From NCBI GenBank assembly GCA_009829735.1, contig CM020619.1, forward strand, positions 1,370,590-1,434,589: DNA of 64,000 bases. The letters run 5' to 3'. Shown piece after piece: positions 9,535 to 19,818 of this stretch. The notes under the pieces were generated by a model. That model made no database searches, was not told the DNA's origin, and saw only the letters and a list, made by a program, of their open reading frames with translations. Source of the stretch: Pyropia yezoensis. Its lineage: Eukaryota > Rhodophyta > Bangiophyceae > Bangiales > Bangiaceae. Both the position numbers and the translations under genes were made by a program. Each line of letters begins with the position of its first letter. Positions within the stretch are counted from its first letter, which is position 1.

Positions 9535-11185
9535 GACAGTGTCAGGTGCGGTCTTATGCGATTGGGCGCATCTCTACCACGTGCTCTTCTCCTTGGTTGC
9601 TTTGTTTTGTGCCTGTGTGCGCTGCTGTACAAGGGGTTTCAATGTTCTTTCGTCCAACAACAAGTAGGCTATATGCAAGCAACGCTCCGCTGAGAGCGAG
9701 TACAACCTGGCATGATCCACGGACGGCCGTGCTTGGTTGGCCACAACTCGACTCACTTTTCCGACGTCGTGCACCTGGGGCAACCGTGCAGACCCGACGC
9801 CGAGAAGCCTTTGGTCATCGGATTACATTCCTTTTTAGTTCTCTTGGCGGTTTCGCAAACAGTCACGTCTTCAAAATAGCACCCACACGGCTTGTAGCGC
9901 CTGGTACTCACGGTGCACATGATGTCGGCGCTGTCAGCGGCTTCTGCGGTCCATGGAGAGGGGGGTTGTCAACAGTCGTCGTACTCGGCGTTTCCATAAC
10001 GATTTGGGCCAAATGGTGTCAGGTGAGGCCTACGTGCATTAGAGGTCACCAAGTCGGCTGCTCACGAGCAGCCTATGAAGCCACACAGCCGCGATAGGGG
10101 CCACACTGGGCCACCCTGTTGGCTGTGACGTTCTTCACTGTTCTGGCGTGTTCAAGATTAGAACATCATCGACCAGCTCTTGCAGGGGGGTGGGCTCTCG
10201 GGCGCGCCCATCGAGCAGGACCACTGCTCCTGCCTCGACAGCACACCAATTCTTCCACGCTACTCCACTGAATACTGATGAGATCTCAACTGGTGGCTCG
10301 TGACCATCCTCACAGAAGCGGTTCGAAGGTGACGAAGATGGGGTCTCTCCTACCAACGTACATGTGGTCCTTAATCAGGGTGACAATGGCGACAGCCGGG
10401 GGGGACGGATACCCGTCAAGGAGAGACCGCTGTGGCGCCAGGGGGCGGCGACTGCAGTGCGGGCGAGGTCGGGACGTCGGGTGGGTGGACGCTGAGGGCC
10501 AGGGGGAGTACGGTATCGCACCAAGTGGACTGTGTCCAGCGAGCGGCTTCCCTTTTATAACCCTCGGTAAAAACACATGGGTATGGCTTGGCCCGGCGAC
10601 GGAATTCTCCCTCACACGCAAATGATACTCTGGGGCTTCTCCAATCTGGGGGGGGTGGACGGTGTTGGGGGCGGCCTGGAGGGAAAGGCCAGCGTCTTGC
10701 GAAGGCCGCACCCCACGATGGAGGCCATCTGGAGCGGAGGGGAGCTCGGCGCAGCCTCCCCACATGAGTCGCCGCCCTTAAGTTCAATTCTCCACGCCTG
10801 GTGACGGGGGAGTGGCGGCATCACCGAGCGGCGTGACTCGGGCATGACGGCGCGGGCGGTGGCAGCAATCAGCAACTCATGTCATATGAATGACACACCC
10901 ACTTTTTGAGCAACTTTCAACGGGGTCTGTCTCGCGTCCAAAGATACATGGATGAATATCTAACAGAGTATGTCGTGCAACCATACTTTCGGAAAGCGCA
11001 GGGCGGGTCGGTGTTAAAAATCATCAAGCGACCGCGTATGTATCCGTCCGAGCTGAGAGCGAAGCGTATGTTTAGCTCCAAAACAAGACATCGAGCGTAG
11101 ATTTTTTGGCAGTTTTTCCAATCTTCAAACCAGTTGAGCGTGAACTCAAAAAGATGGCCGAGAGCGTATTGCTGATTGCTGGAAT
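9535..11185. other. No gene recognised
   Basis: Only short frames without recognisable domains occur on either strand (for example 9535-10097 plus, 10906-11100 plus). The segment 10370-10760 is GC- and G-run-rich. The AT-rich part after 10880 leads into a repeat element at 11186. Confidence 0.4.
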
Positions 11186-11537
11186 CTGTCTTGGTGGACC
11201 GAGACTGACTCTCTCAGACGGGCTCTCAGCCAATCAGATACGCCGCTGGGACCGACTCCCAGGCCGATGTGCCCCCACAGGCTGGAATCGCCTCTACTTT
11301 TCTTTACATCTCCGGGGAAACAAGTGGTCCTGCCAAGATTTTCCAGCAATGTGCTCCTGACAGTAGAAAACCTCAAGCTTCTGAGAAGAAATAGTGAGAA
11401 GCAGTTGCGGCCCTTTCTGGCCCGGCATACGACCACACGATTGAGTTATCAAGCAGCTGATACCGCTTTCCAGCCAATGCGGTGCCCATAAAGCTCAGCA
11501 AGTGACTCTATGTCTCGGTCTCGGACCACCGGGACAG
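11186..11537 (+). mobile_element. Inverted-repeat element, family F1 copy 3
   Basis: It starts CTGTCTTGGTGGACCGAGAC and ends GTCTCGGTCTCGGACCACCGGGACAG-like; the outer 20 bp of the two ends are imperfect reverse complements. The interior aligns with 5769-6047 nearly throughout. The flanks also resemble those of copy 1 (AGCAAGCA downstream), so the repeated unit may extend further. Confidence 0.45.
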
Positions 11538-13200
11538 AATTTAGCAAGCAGCAATATATTGTGCAATGCTTCATGAATCTACGAGCTAGACTTGACTTCA
11601 AATGCACAATCTTCCAGTCCATTCCCTCAGATCGAAGAAAGTCGTGCAACGGAGCATGTACGCATGAAAACTACGCGCAACTACACTTGAAAATACACTT
11701 AACAACCCTGATACGTAGTGCCCAAATAATATGTATTCTGCCGTGGGCAATACTTGTAACCATTATCTATCTTTATACAACGGTTCTTTTGACGCGACAT
11801 AAGTCTGAACTTTTCACAACCGCTGATGCAGCAAGACGAGCTCTCTCTGTTAATGCTTTTTGTTCTCCAGCTCCTCACTTGACTGTTTCCACCCCGTAGC
11901 ATATACAGTAGAAGGTGCTGCTCGCGCAAGTGGCCCAAGATTGAAGCGGTCGACCGTGCATATCCGCAAGCAGACGAGAGGGGTGCCCACTGCGACGCGC
12001 ATGTCGCCTCCACGGACTCGAGAGAGACCAGCGCCCGTAGCTCAACCACCGGGAAAGGGACGTAGTGGCTAGAGAAAGAGAAGGAAAAAGGGAGCTTTCA
12101 GTGTACAACGAGATAAGGCAGTAGCGGCGGGAAGATGCACATGCTCGGGCAGAGACGGAAGAGCACGGGGATTCAGGTGGGGGAGCAGAGCCTAATGATC
12201 CGTCTGCGGGGGAGCCAATGGCCCTGATCGTAACTTTTTCCACCGGGCCTCTGCCCCTCAGTGGCTGTAGCGCTCCTGCTGTCTCCACTGTCAGCTCCAG
12301 CGTCCCTTCCCACGCTATGGTCGACAAGGTCGCCAAGGTGGGGAGCCTGCTTGCAGTGAAGGAGCTGCATGAAGAGAGCGACGGAACTCGGCATGCAACC
12401 AGATATCTAGACAACCTCAACGCAGAAAAGGGTTGTCTTAAAAGTAAACAGGGCAAGAACCTGGAGATGCGCACGAAAAGCAACGTCTGGAAAAGTTTTG
12501 AACAGAAATTGACGCCTTCGGCGGTCGCCCAAAGATAACGATGACGAAGTTTGCCTGACACCTTTTTCGAAACGGTTTACAAGCTTCGTGTAAAAATACG
12601 GCATTCAATTGCTCGTGAGTTTTAGGAATCTTCCAACGGCAGTCCTTGCGAAACAACTTCAAAGATGCTTGTCGAAACGGCTTTATGGGTCGCAAAAGCA
12701 ATACACATGATTGATAATGTTACTTCACAGAACACGCGGCGCTCTCAGAAACATAGCCGAGCTTCAAGCGAATATTTTGGATAGATCTGATGCCTACGCT
12801 TCGTCAGTACAGCCCCCACACCCCGTCCCCTTTCTCGTTCCCCTTCGCAACAGATGCTACTGTCTATAGCATCGTAGACGTCCTCCGCCTTGTCTGCGCC
12901 CCAGCCGCCGCACCCCCTTCAGGTGAGCTATGAACGAGCAGCCGAAAACACAGGACTCCAGGACACGGTAGTCAAGTGGTGCTGTATCCGCGCGCCTCCA
13001 TGCTACCCCCCTCAAATCCCCCCCAGCATTGTAGCCCATGATGCAACGTGAAGCATCGACCGTGTGATACTATTTGTTAGTGCGCTGTGACCGCCGTTAG
13101 TTGGTGGTTCACGATCAGTCGGGCACGGGTATTTCTTTTGAGACTGGGCCGTGTCGCTTGTAGTGCCAGACTGACAGATCTCCGGAAAATGGTTGATCAG
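11538..13200. other. No confident gene; small ORF at 12218-12538
   Basis: A 106-residue plus-strand frame with ATG (12218-12538) has a charged, Lys-rich C-terminal half but no known domain; a 228-residue frame on the other strand overlaps it. I cannot choose between them. The rest is mixed-composition spacer. Confidence 0.25.
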
Positions 13201-13275
13201 GTAGCCAGATTCGAATCCGCGACCTGGAACATATGTTAAACAGGCGCCGTACACCACAATGCTATGGGTTGAATC
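13201..13275 (-). ncRNA. tRNA-Val(AAC)-like sequence, probably a SINE head or tRNA pseudogene
   Basis: On the minus strand, an A-box-like GTGGTGTACGGCGCC is followed by TGTTTAACATA, with AAC in the anticodon position (plus 13235-13237). A B-box-like GGTCGCGGATTCGAATCTGG then follows at normal tRNA spacing. This order matches tRNA-Val(AAC). The acceptor and T stems do not pair cleanly, so a functional tRNA is unlikely. A tRNA-derived SINE or tRNA relic fits better. Confidence 0.35.
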
Positions 13276-13553
13276 TTGACATCCGAGGCCCAATTGGGGG
13301 TTTTCACCCCAATCATTACGATTTCCCACTTCCGGTGCGCCAACTCTAGGGATTCCAAGAATCCTTACATCGCTGCCGCTTTTCTCTTTTCCGGAACAGC
13401 TCCCTCTCTCCAGCGACGCCCCCCCCTACGCTGGCACAATCGCTCACGGACTAGACGGTGCATGCATCCCTTCTCTTCCTCTGGTTAGCCTCCGTAGTGC
13501 TGTGGATGTTTTGATTGGCATGATAAAATATATTGTGAATAGCTCCACGGGCA
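13276..13553. other. Spacer before a D-family LTR
   Basis: No gene recognised. Short spacer between the tRNA-like sequence and the retroelement end. Confidence 0.35.
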
Positions 13554-14248
13554 TGTAGTGGTTTTACGAACCTTAGGCGCCTAGCACCCAGAACACACAG
13601 AGAAACAACCCACCAAGAACGCGGGGAGACCGGAGAGATACTGAACCGCCGACCGCCTGGCTGGTTCGCGCGAGGATCCGCGACCAGGACGACAGTGTTC
13701 AAGCACACGCAAGTCTGTTTTTTTTTTTTCGAAGGGGGATGTAACGCGCACCCCCATGCACACTCTTACCCTCTCTCACCTGCACCCAGCAAACCTCCAC
13801 ACCGGGCCACGTGCGGGCCAATCAAAACCCTCCAACATGTGCGGAGGGCCCCCTCCCCCACGGATCACTTTTGCCAGCGGGGCTGGAATCTCCAAGATAC
13901 GGGGAAGACGAGCCCCGCCGGACATCAGTGCCAACACTCAAGATCTCCCCAATCTCACAATCACACTTAATACATACTCACAATCCAAACCCCAACTGCA
14001 TCTCATCCCGGATTATTGACCAAAGGCCATTTCCGGTCAGGGGAAAATCCCAAACACTGGGAATCCCAATATGGGCTCCAGAACCAATGGCGACTCGGTC
14101 CCATCTCCATAGGAGGGGACCAATCGGAAGCCAGTAAAATTCCTAGGGGTCATATCGGCCCCGTCCTCCTCACTAGGAAGGTGGGCACAGGGGTACAACG
14201 CCATCTCTACGAGGTCCCCCGACGTGGAGGGCCCATAGAGTCCCTACA
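13554..14248 (-). repeat. D-family LTR (3' LTR of truncated element D0)
   Basis: Starts TGTAGTGGTTTTACG and ends CCCTACA. It aligns throughout with the two 690-bp LTRs of D1 (43396-44085, 50743-51432) but is clearly more diverged. The sequence on its right matches the 3' internal region of D1, so on the minus strand this is a 3' LTR. Confidence 0.8.
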
Positions 14249-14938
14249 CTTCCCACACGTCGAGGGGGTTGCGACCCGCGACCCAGACACCGGGGGAAAC
14301 TCTCCCTGGTGCTCAACGGGCGGTGGACGCAATGCCACTAGGCAGTATGCCGTTCCCACCGCCGAGTGTACCCATCCCCATGGGGGGCGTAGATGACACT
14401 GGGTCAGCTCGGCCCCATGGTGTTCCCCCTTGGGGAGACAATCGTGGCCGCCCCCGTTGAACGACAGGGGGGGATACGTGGAGACACCCCCCTCAGAACC
14501 ACCACCCGAGGGGTGGGGGACGCAGCAAGGATAGGGCCCGTTGCCTCCCACGGACCTGCCCGCACAGGGTGGGGACGTGAGGGGACTGGCTCTCCTGGCG
14601 TAGCCGGGAGCGAGGGGTTTGGGGGCCTCCTGTGCACCCTCCTCAGCCCTGTGATAGGGGGCCGAGGGGTAGAACCGGGCCGCCTGCCCACCCGTGAGGG
14701 GTGGATCGGAGAGGGCGAGGTGGCAATTGGCGCTCGCCGCGAGGACGGCCGCCGTATCCTCCCCCCCCTCTGCTCTTCCTCGCTGCCACCGGTCTGCGCC
14801 CGTCCCCCTCTCCCTCACCCTAAGGGTAGGGGTGGAATCCACGCACTTTCCCACCTCGTCTCCGTCGGAGAGCGGCCAGTCATGGCTACCCCGTCGGGGC
14901 AGTCGGGCAACAACGCCGCCATAGGTGACGGCGGCGGG
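14249..14938 (-). mobile_element. D0: truncated 3' internal end of a D-family retroelement
   Basis: Matches D1 from 44086 to about 44710, including the region preceding antisense ORF3 and the start of ORF3 itself (ATG at 14882, product beginning MATPSGQSGNN versus MASPSGSSDHN in D1). Similarity stops near 14938, where haloperoxidase-like sequence begins. Everything upstream (pol, gag, 5' LTR) is missing, so D0 is a 3' fragment. Confidence 0.7.
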
Positions 14939-15909
14939 CACAATCCAGCGTGCCGTTGATGTACCGCCAGACGGCGGCCAGCCCCAAACACCCCGCGTCC
15001 GACGGGTCGGGCCCGCGGGCGCAGGTCGTGTCGTTGAGGTCGGGCAGCGTGTACCCGGCGGCGGCGGTGGCGGCGTAGACGGGCGCCGACGTGCCGCCGC
15101 CATAGATGTTGTTGTGGCAGTACTGACCCCCAGGTAGGGGGGCAACACGTGCCATGCAAGGGGCGGCAGGCCACTAGCCTGATCCGTTCCTCCCCCTGCA
15201 TTTGGGTCCATATTCCCTAAGTTTGGGATAGGTAGCTTAGTAGTAAATCCAACTTGGATTTGAGGGTTTTCTGCATTTATCGTCTTGAATTTTCGTGTGG
15301 CCCGATGGGCAGGTGCTGGGGTGGGAGATTCTGAGTGGCGAGATTCTGAAGGGACCCTGGGGGGATAAGGGGAGGGACAGCGGGGCTTGGCCCTGCGTCC
15401 CCGTCCCGACCAAGAAACTGTTGGACCACACACCATCCTCTTGTTTGTCCGTGGGGGGTTTGCCCCACAACAGGGACAGAGTGTGTGCGACTTGCACTTC
15501 TTCCGGTTCCCCCGACACGGGAGGCAGCCCTTGCACACCGCCCCAACTAGGGTGCTGTGTGTGCAAGTGGTTTTTGACACAGTTGTCAAAGGCGGCGGCC
15601 ATGGCCGTTGCCGCACACAGGCCCCACTGCTCGGCGGTGCGGGCGGCGGGCGGCGCCCGCCGCACGGGCGCCCCGTCCCAGGTGGTGAAGCGCCGGTTAT
15701 CCCGGGCGTAGACGCTGAGGCAGTCAAACCAGGGCATTCCAATGGCAGAGAGAGTGCGCCACTGGAGGGGCGCCCCGATGGCGGTGTGCGAAAAGATGGG
15801 GATGGGCGACATCTTGGCCCCTCTTGCGGCCAAGATGTCGGCGGTGGCGACGTCGGCGAGCGTCCTCGTTTGCGGTACCGGTCGATGCCAAAGTCGACGG
15901 CAGATGCAA
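14939..15909 (-). pseudogene. Vanadium-haloperoxidase-like gene, N-terminal half, interrupted by a solo LTR
   Basis: Removing the LTR at 15113-15581 and one TSD copy restores an uninterrupted frame across the junction (474 bp removed, divisible by three). The encoded segment has LAARGAKMSPIP, IGMPWFDCLSVYARDN and AAFDNNIYGGG blocks. These fit the N-terminal helices of haloperoxidase-like proteins, where a WFDAL-like stretch lies near the start. It ends at INGTLD, where element D0 truncates it. It is the natural complement of the C-terminal half at 3070-4101, so the two are probably paralogues of one family. The A1 retroelement at 16373 lies in its upstream region. It cannot make a complete protein. 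Confidence 0.5.
15113..15581 (+). repeat. Solo LTR A2 (family A), TSD GTTGT
   Basis: 469 bp, TGTGGCAG...TTGACACA, same length as the A1 LTRs and highly similar to them. GTTGT flanks it on both sides (15108-15112 and 15582-15586), so it is a clean insertion reduced to one LTR by recombination. It interrupts a haloperoxidase-like reading frame. Confidence 0.9.
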
Positions 15910-16367
15910 GTGTGGACGCATGTCCGAAGCGGGGGGCGGGGGGAGTTCCGGGGGCTGTCGTCGGGAGCGAGGGTGCGGGCGGGTATGGCTGCGGTGAGGT
16001 GGGTGGGAAGAGCATATCCGCAGGGCCCTCGTGGTGGTGGGCGGGGGGGTACGTGGGTGCAGGGATGGAGGAGGGAAGCTGGGGTGAGGTGGGTGCTCGC
16101 GGTGGACGGGGGAATTGGGGTCGGTGGGGTATTGCGGGAAGGGATGTGTGTTGGGGGGGATTGTTGGCGGCGCCCCCACCGCCGCCGTTCTAATCACCAA
16201 GTCTTCTTTACGCAGTTGTGGTGGGCGTAATGGGCGAGTTTTGTGGCGGGCTCGTTGCTCTTCGTTTGGTGTGCAGGAGGTGGCGGCAAAGGCGGCCGTG
16301 GGCTCTTGAAAGATCGGGGAAGCACCGGTTGTGGCAGTGTCGTCGCTGTGCTGGATGTCGTGGTGCT
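15910..16367. other. Host flank left of element A1
   Basis: Continues at 25754 once A1 is removed. Pro/Ser/Thr-rich frames are open on the minus strand but carry no recognisable domain. It could be promoter, intron or 5' coding sequence of the interrupted haloperoxidase-like gene. Confidence 0.3.
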
Positions 16368-16372
16368 GTCGG

Positions 16373-16841
16373 TGTGGCAGTATTGACCCCCAGGTAGGGG
16401 GGCAACACGTGCCATGCAAGGGGCGGCAGGCCACTAGCCTGATCCGTTCCTCCCCCTGCATTTGGGTCCATATTCCCTAAGTTTGGGATAGTTAGCTTAG
16501 TAGTAAATCCAACTTGGATTTGAGGGTTTTCTGCATTTATCGTCTTGAATTTTCGTGTGGCCCGATGGGCAGGTGCTGGGGTGGGAGATTCTGAGTGGCG
16601 AGATTCTGAAGGGACCCTGGGGGGATAAGGGGAGGGACAGCGGGGCTTGGCCCTGCGTCCCCGTCCCGACCAAGAAACTGTTGGACCACACACCATCCTC
16701 TTGTTTGTCCGTGGGGGGTTTGCCCCACAACAGGGACAGAGTGTGTGCGACTTGCACTTCTTCCGGTTCCCCCGACACGGGAGGCAGCCCTTGTACACCG
16801 CCCCAACTTGGGTGTCGTGTGTGTGAGTGGTTTTTGCCACA
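16373..16841 (+). repeat. A1 5' LTR
   Basis: 469 bp, TGTGGCAG to TTGCCACA. It provides promoter and polyadenylation functions in this class of element; I could not pinpoint either site. Confidence 0.92.
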
Positions 16842-16843
16842 TT

Positions 16844-16861
16844 TGGTGGAGCAGCAGGGGA
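16844..16861 (+). promoter_or_regulatory. A1 primer-binding site
   Basis: TGGTGGAGCAGCAGGGGA starts two bases after the 5' LTR. Its complement ends in CCA, as expected for the 3' end of a tRNA primer. The same 18 bases occur after the B-family 5' LTRs. It does not match the TGGTATCAGAGC site for initiator tRNA-Met that is common in plant elements. Confidence 0.75.
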
Positions 16862-16960
16862 CAGAGGTAAACTTTACCTCCGGGTGCACCCGGGTGTAGG
16901 GAGCCCTCTGTCTCAGAGGAACGGTGGACTTGGACCGTGTCATACGGATGTTCAGCCAGA

Positions 16961-18907
16961 ATGGCTAGTTCGGACCCCCCGTCGTCCGGGGAGTACACGG
17001 GTAACGCACGTACTTCAGTGCTTTTGAATACTGGTGAGACACAGGTGGGTCTACTTGGGGTCGCAGAGGGACTAGAGGTCCCTCAAGCCAGCAGGACTGG
17101 AAGTACGGGCGGGCAACAGGCCACCCCGACTCAGTCGGGAGTTCACTCGGATGACACTTCTGATGTGGGTGGGCCGAAGTCTGGCCACCGTGTGGTACAC
17201 TCAACGGGAACGTCCCAAGGGGTGAGCACTGTCCCCGCGGGTTCCACTCGGGTTGGAGCCAACTTTGGCTTGGAGCCGTCGCCAACTAGGCTTTCGGAGG
17301 ACGGCGGACCTCCGTTGGTCGGCGATGGGCTCGCGCCCATGCCCCCGGTTGAGACCCCTGAGGAACGTGGTTACCCCTCAGGTGGACTCCCGGAGGCGGA
17401 CCGAGACTCAACTGGAGTCGTCAATCCACTCCTCGCGGAAACTGTCCGTCGGGAGGCGACCGATGTGTTGCGGCAGACTTTGCCGGACCTGGTTGTCACG
17501 ATGACGAATACTATTCTGAATCAGATTGTGGCGAGTTTGCCAGATGGCCGTAATGTCCAGGCCGGATCGGGGCTTTCGAGCCCGCAGGCGCAGGGGGAAT
17601 CCCTCCTCACGCCTACCTCTGGTCGCCCCGAACAGGGGGCGACACCTGTGACTCCCAACGAGGGAGCCACACCATACTCGGTGGGGCGTACGCCCTTCAT
17701 GGGGGAGTTCCCCCCGGAAACGCCGGCGGCTACACCAAGCGCGCCGCGCCGGACTACAGGCACTAAGGGTGAACTTACCCCAGCGCCACAGCGGCTGTTC
17801 CCTCAACGTGAGGTGCCGCCCAAGATCCAGGTAGCCAACCCGGTCTACCAGAGGATCTTTGACTGTGAGACCTACGCCCTCCACAACAAGTCGGTGGCGT
17901 ATGGTCCTGACCAGGCCCGAGCCATGGGCCGTGCCAAGAAGAATGCACTTCATTCTTTTGGGCACAAAGCGGAGTGGGATGGAACTCCCCCCCTCCGTGT
18001 CTTTGAGTTCCTACATCGTTTCGCAAAAGCCTGTGACGACAATGCCATAAGTGAAGGCATGGATTTCTACATGCTACAGGAGTTTACGAAGGGCGACCTG
18101 CGGTCAGAACTTATGTCCGTCATGCCCAGCTCCTCAAGTGGAGGCGCTGGTGAGGTGACGTCCTATTTGGAGCTCGTCAACTGGTTGTTGAGAGCCATGG
18201 TTGATGAAGCGGCGCTGGCTTCTCAAGTCGAGGAGTTTACGCAAGCCCATCAGGAAGAGGCGGAGGACGAGTTGTCCTTTGCGGAGCGAGTCCGTAAGCT
18301 CAACAATCTTTGTGGGTTTCTTCATCCACAAGCTGTGGTGAAGAGTCGGTTTGTGGAGGGGCTCCATTGGTCAGTCCGGATGGAGACCCGGGAGCATAAC
18401 ACTGCCCGGGCTACCCTAGCCGAGTTGGCTAGGTTCGCCTACCGCAGAGGCGAGGCCAACCGCAAGTTGCGGGAGGAACAACGCCAGGAGCGTCAGGCCG
18501 AGTTGGCCAAGGAACGGGAGGAGGCGCGCCAGGCCAGAGAGTTGAGAGAGGCACGCCGAATCCGCAAGGAGAGGGTGGTAGCTGCCGTGGGAACTTCCCA
18601 GGGTATATCTTCGTCTTCCCCAGTTGGAAAGATCCCTCCGGGAACTGACAATCGGTGTTGGAACTGCAACTCCGATGGACACTGGGCATATGATTGCCCC
18701 AAGTTGAGTAAACGCATCCAACAACTTGTTAGGAATGCGAGTAAGAAGTCGGCTACGAACGAAGTACGTTCACGCCGCGAGGGTGGGTCTCGACCGGTCG
18801 TCGCGGTCGCCACACCCTCGGCGGAGGAGGCAGACACGTCGTCTTCGGACTCGTCGTCTTCCTCCCCGCCCTCAGATTCGGACGCCAAGTCGGCGGGAAA
18901 CGAATGA
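16961..18907 (+). CDS. gag: A1 Gag (capsid and nucleocapsid)
   Basis: A 648-residue polyprotein from the ATG at 16961 (AGAATGG context). The N-terminal third is Gly/Thr/Pro-rich. A helical capsid region (about residues 290-500, with the block TSYLELVNWLLRA) is followed by an Arg/Glu-rich coiled stretch. A CCHC zinc knuckle, CWNCNSDGHWAYDC, lies near residue 566, and a Ser/Asp-rich tail ends the protein. Gag should assemble the cytoplasmic particle that packages element RNA. The stop overlaps the protease start in ATGA (18904-18907). The frame is intact. It is clearly related to the D1 Gag (shared DCETYAL and VFEFL blocks). Confidence 0.85.
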   Translation: MASSDPPSSGEYTGNARTSVLLNTGETQVGLLGVAEGLEVPQASRTGSTGGQQATPTQSGVHSDDTSDVGGPKSGHRVVHSTGTSQGVSTVPAGSTRVGANFGLEPSPTRLSEDGGPPLVGDGLAPMPPVETPEERGYPSGGLPEADRDSTGVVNPLLAETVRREATDVLRQTLPDLVVTMTNTILNQIVASLPDGRNVQAGSGLSSPQAQGESLLTPTSGRPEQGATPVTPNEGATPYSVGRTPFMGEFPPETPAATPSAPRRTTGTKGELTPAPQRLFPQREVPPKIQVANPVYQRIFDCETYALHNKSVAYGPDQARAMGRAKKNALHSFGHKAEWDGTPPLRVFEFLHRFAKACDDNAISEGMDFYMLQEFTKGDLRSELMSVMPSSSSGGAGEVTSYLELVNWLLRAMVDEAALASQVEEFTQAHQEEAEDELSFAERVRKLNNLCGFLHPQAVVKSRFVEGLHWSVRMETREHNTARATLAELARFAYRRGEANRKLREEQRQERQAELAKEREEARQARELREARRIRKERVVAAVGTSQGISSSSPVGKIPPGTDNRCWNCNSDGHWAYDCPKLSKRIQQLVRNASKKSATNEVRSRREGGSRPVVAVATPSAEEADTSSSDSSSSSPPSDSDAKSAGNE

Positions 18908-19818
18908 CCGTTGGGGCTGGTCGTCCGAAGCTCACAACGGCAGCCTCGGCCAAGTGGGCCAGGAGGACGAACCAACCGTGCCGGATACTGCGGCGACCTA
19001 AGGGAGTCCGCCCACCTCGGGTAGGACTCCCCAAGAACGTAAACCCACGTCGGGTCATCGCGGTGCTGAAGGGTGAGAACTTCCAGGTGGCTGGACGGGT
19101 GCAACTTGCTCCCGGCCGCGCCTGTTGTGCCCGTGTCGTACTTGATACCGGGTCAGGAGCCTCCTTGATACGCAAGTCGCTATTACCGAAGGAGGTGAAG
19201 CTCCAACGCTGGAAGTCTAAAGCTGACCATCTGATCGATATCAATGGTGGGGTACTTCCCATCGTTGGTGCCGTGACCCTACCAACTAGGTTGGGGACCC
19301 ATGAGGTCGACGTGACCTATGGTGTAGTTGAGAATATATCGGTACCCCGGCTTCTGGGTACCCCTTATGTCGTAACACAAGTGCCTTTGATTTGTGGCCC
19401 TGAGTACTGGGTCAAGTTGATGAATGGGGAGACTATCCCCATCCTTGGTAAGGGAAAGTCTGTGGCTCCTGTGGCAGTCTCACAGTCGAAGCCTGTTTGC
19501 TCTGTGAGGGAAGGGTTTACTGCTACCCTGCGTCTAGCCCGTAAAGTCACGTTGCCCCCCAACTCGGTGGCGCACGTTGATGTTGTAACTGATTATACGG
19601 GGAACGGGTTGGTGCACCCTTACCCCCGTCTTGCTCGCAAGCGCCAAGTGCATGTTGCCCTTGGCAAGATGGACTTCAAAGCCGGAGTCCCGTGGAGGAT
19701 ACAGGTGATGAACCTGAGCTCGTCGCCCAAGTACTTCAAGTCGGGAGCCAAGTTCGGCTATATCGACCAACACGAGGGACCGGTAGTAGCGGTCACCACT
19801 CGACGCGGGCGCAAGTAG
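18904..19818 (+). CDS. A1 aspartic protease
   Basis: A 304-residue ORF overlapping the gag stop by four bases (ATGA), which suggests stop-restart coupling or frameshifting. The catalytic block LDTGSGASLI (near 19141-19170) is the retropepsin active site, one aspartate per subunit of a dimer. Its role is to cut the polyproteins into mature proteins. The frame ends at TAG (19816-19818), and the reverse transcriptase continues in a different frame, so protease may be made separately. No disabling mutation is seen. Confidence 0.8.
   Translation: MTVGAGRPKLTTAASAKWARRTNQPCRILRRPKGVRPPRVGLPKNVNPRRVIAVLKGENFQVAGRVQLAPGRACCARVVLDTGSGASLIRKSLLPKEVKLQRWKSKADHLIDINGGVLPIVGAVTLPTRLGTHEVDVTYGVVENISVPRLLGTPYVVTQVPLICGPEYWVKLMNGETIPILGKGKSVAPVAVSQSKPVCSVREGFTATLRLARKVTLPPNSVAHVDVVTDYTGNGLVHPYPRLARKRQVHVALGKMDFKAGVPWRIQVMNLSSSPKYFKSGAKFGYIDQHEGPVVAVTTRRGRK

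Noticed and set aside
11875..12561. 228-codon minus-strand ORF
   Set aside because: Ser/Leu-rich without domain and competing with a plus-strand frame; no basis for choosing it.
4080..14938. One haloperoxidase gene split between 3070-4101 and 14939-15909 by a large insertion
   Set aside because: The 11 kb between contains an unrelated kinase gene and no flanking duplication; two paralogues is simpler.
14207..16015. 602-codon minus-strand ORF
   Set aside because: It runs through D0 sequence, a solo LTR and haloperoxidase pseudogene in a frame that matches none of them; a chance chimera.
15295..16899. ORFs within the A LTRs (about 90-140 codons, repeated in each copy)
   Set aside because: They recur because the LTRs recur; they are not conserved in length between A1, A2 and A3.
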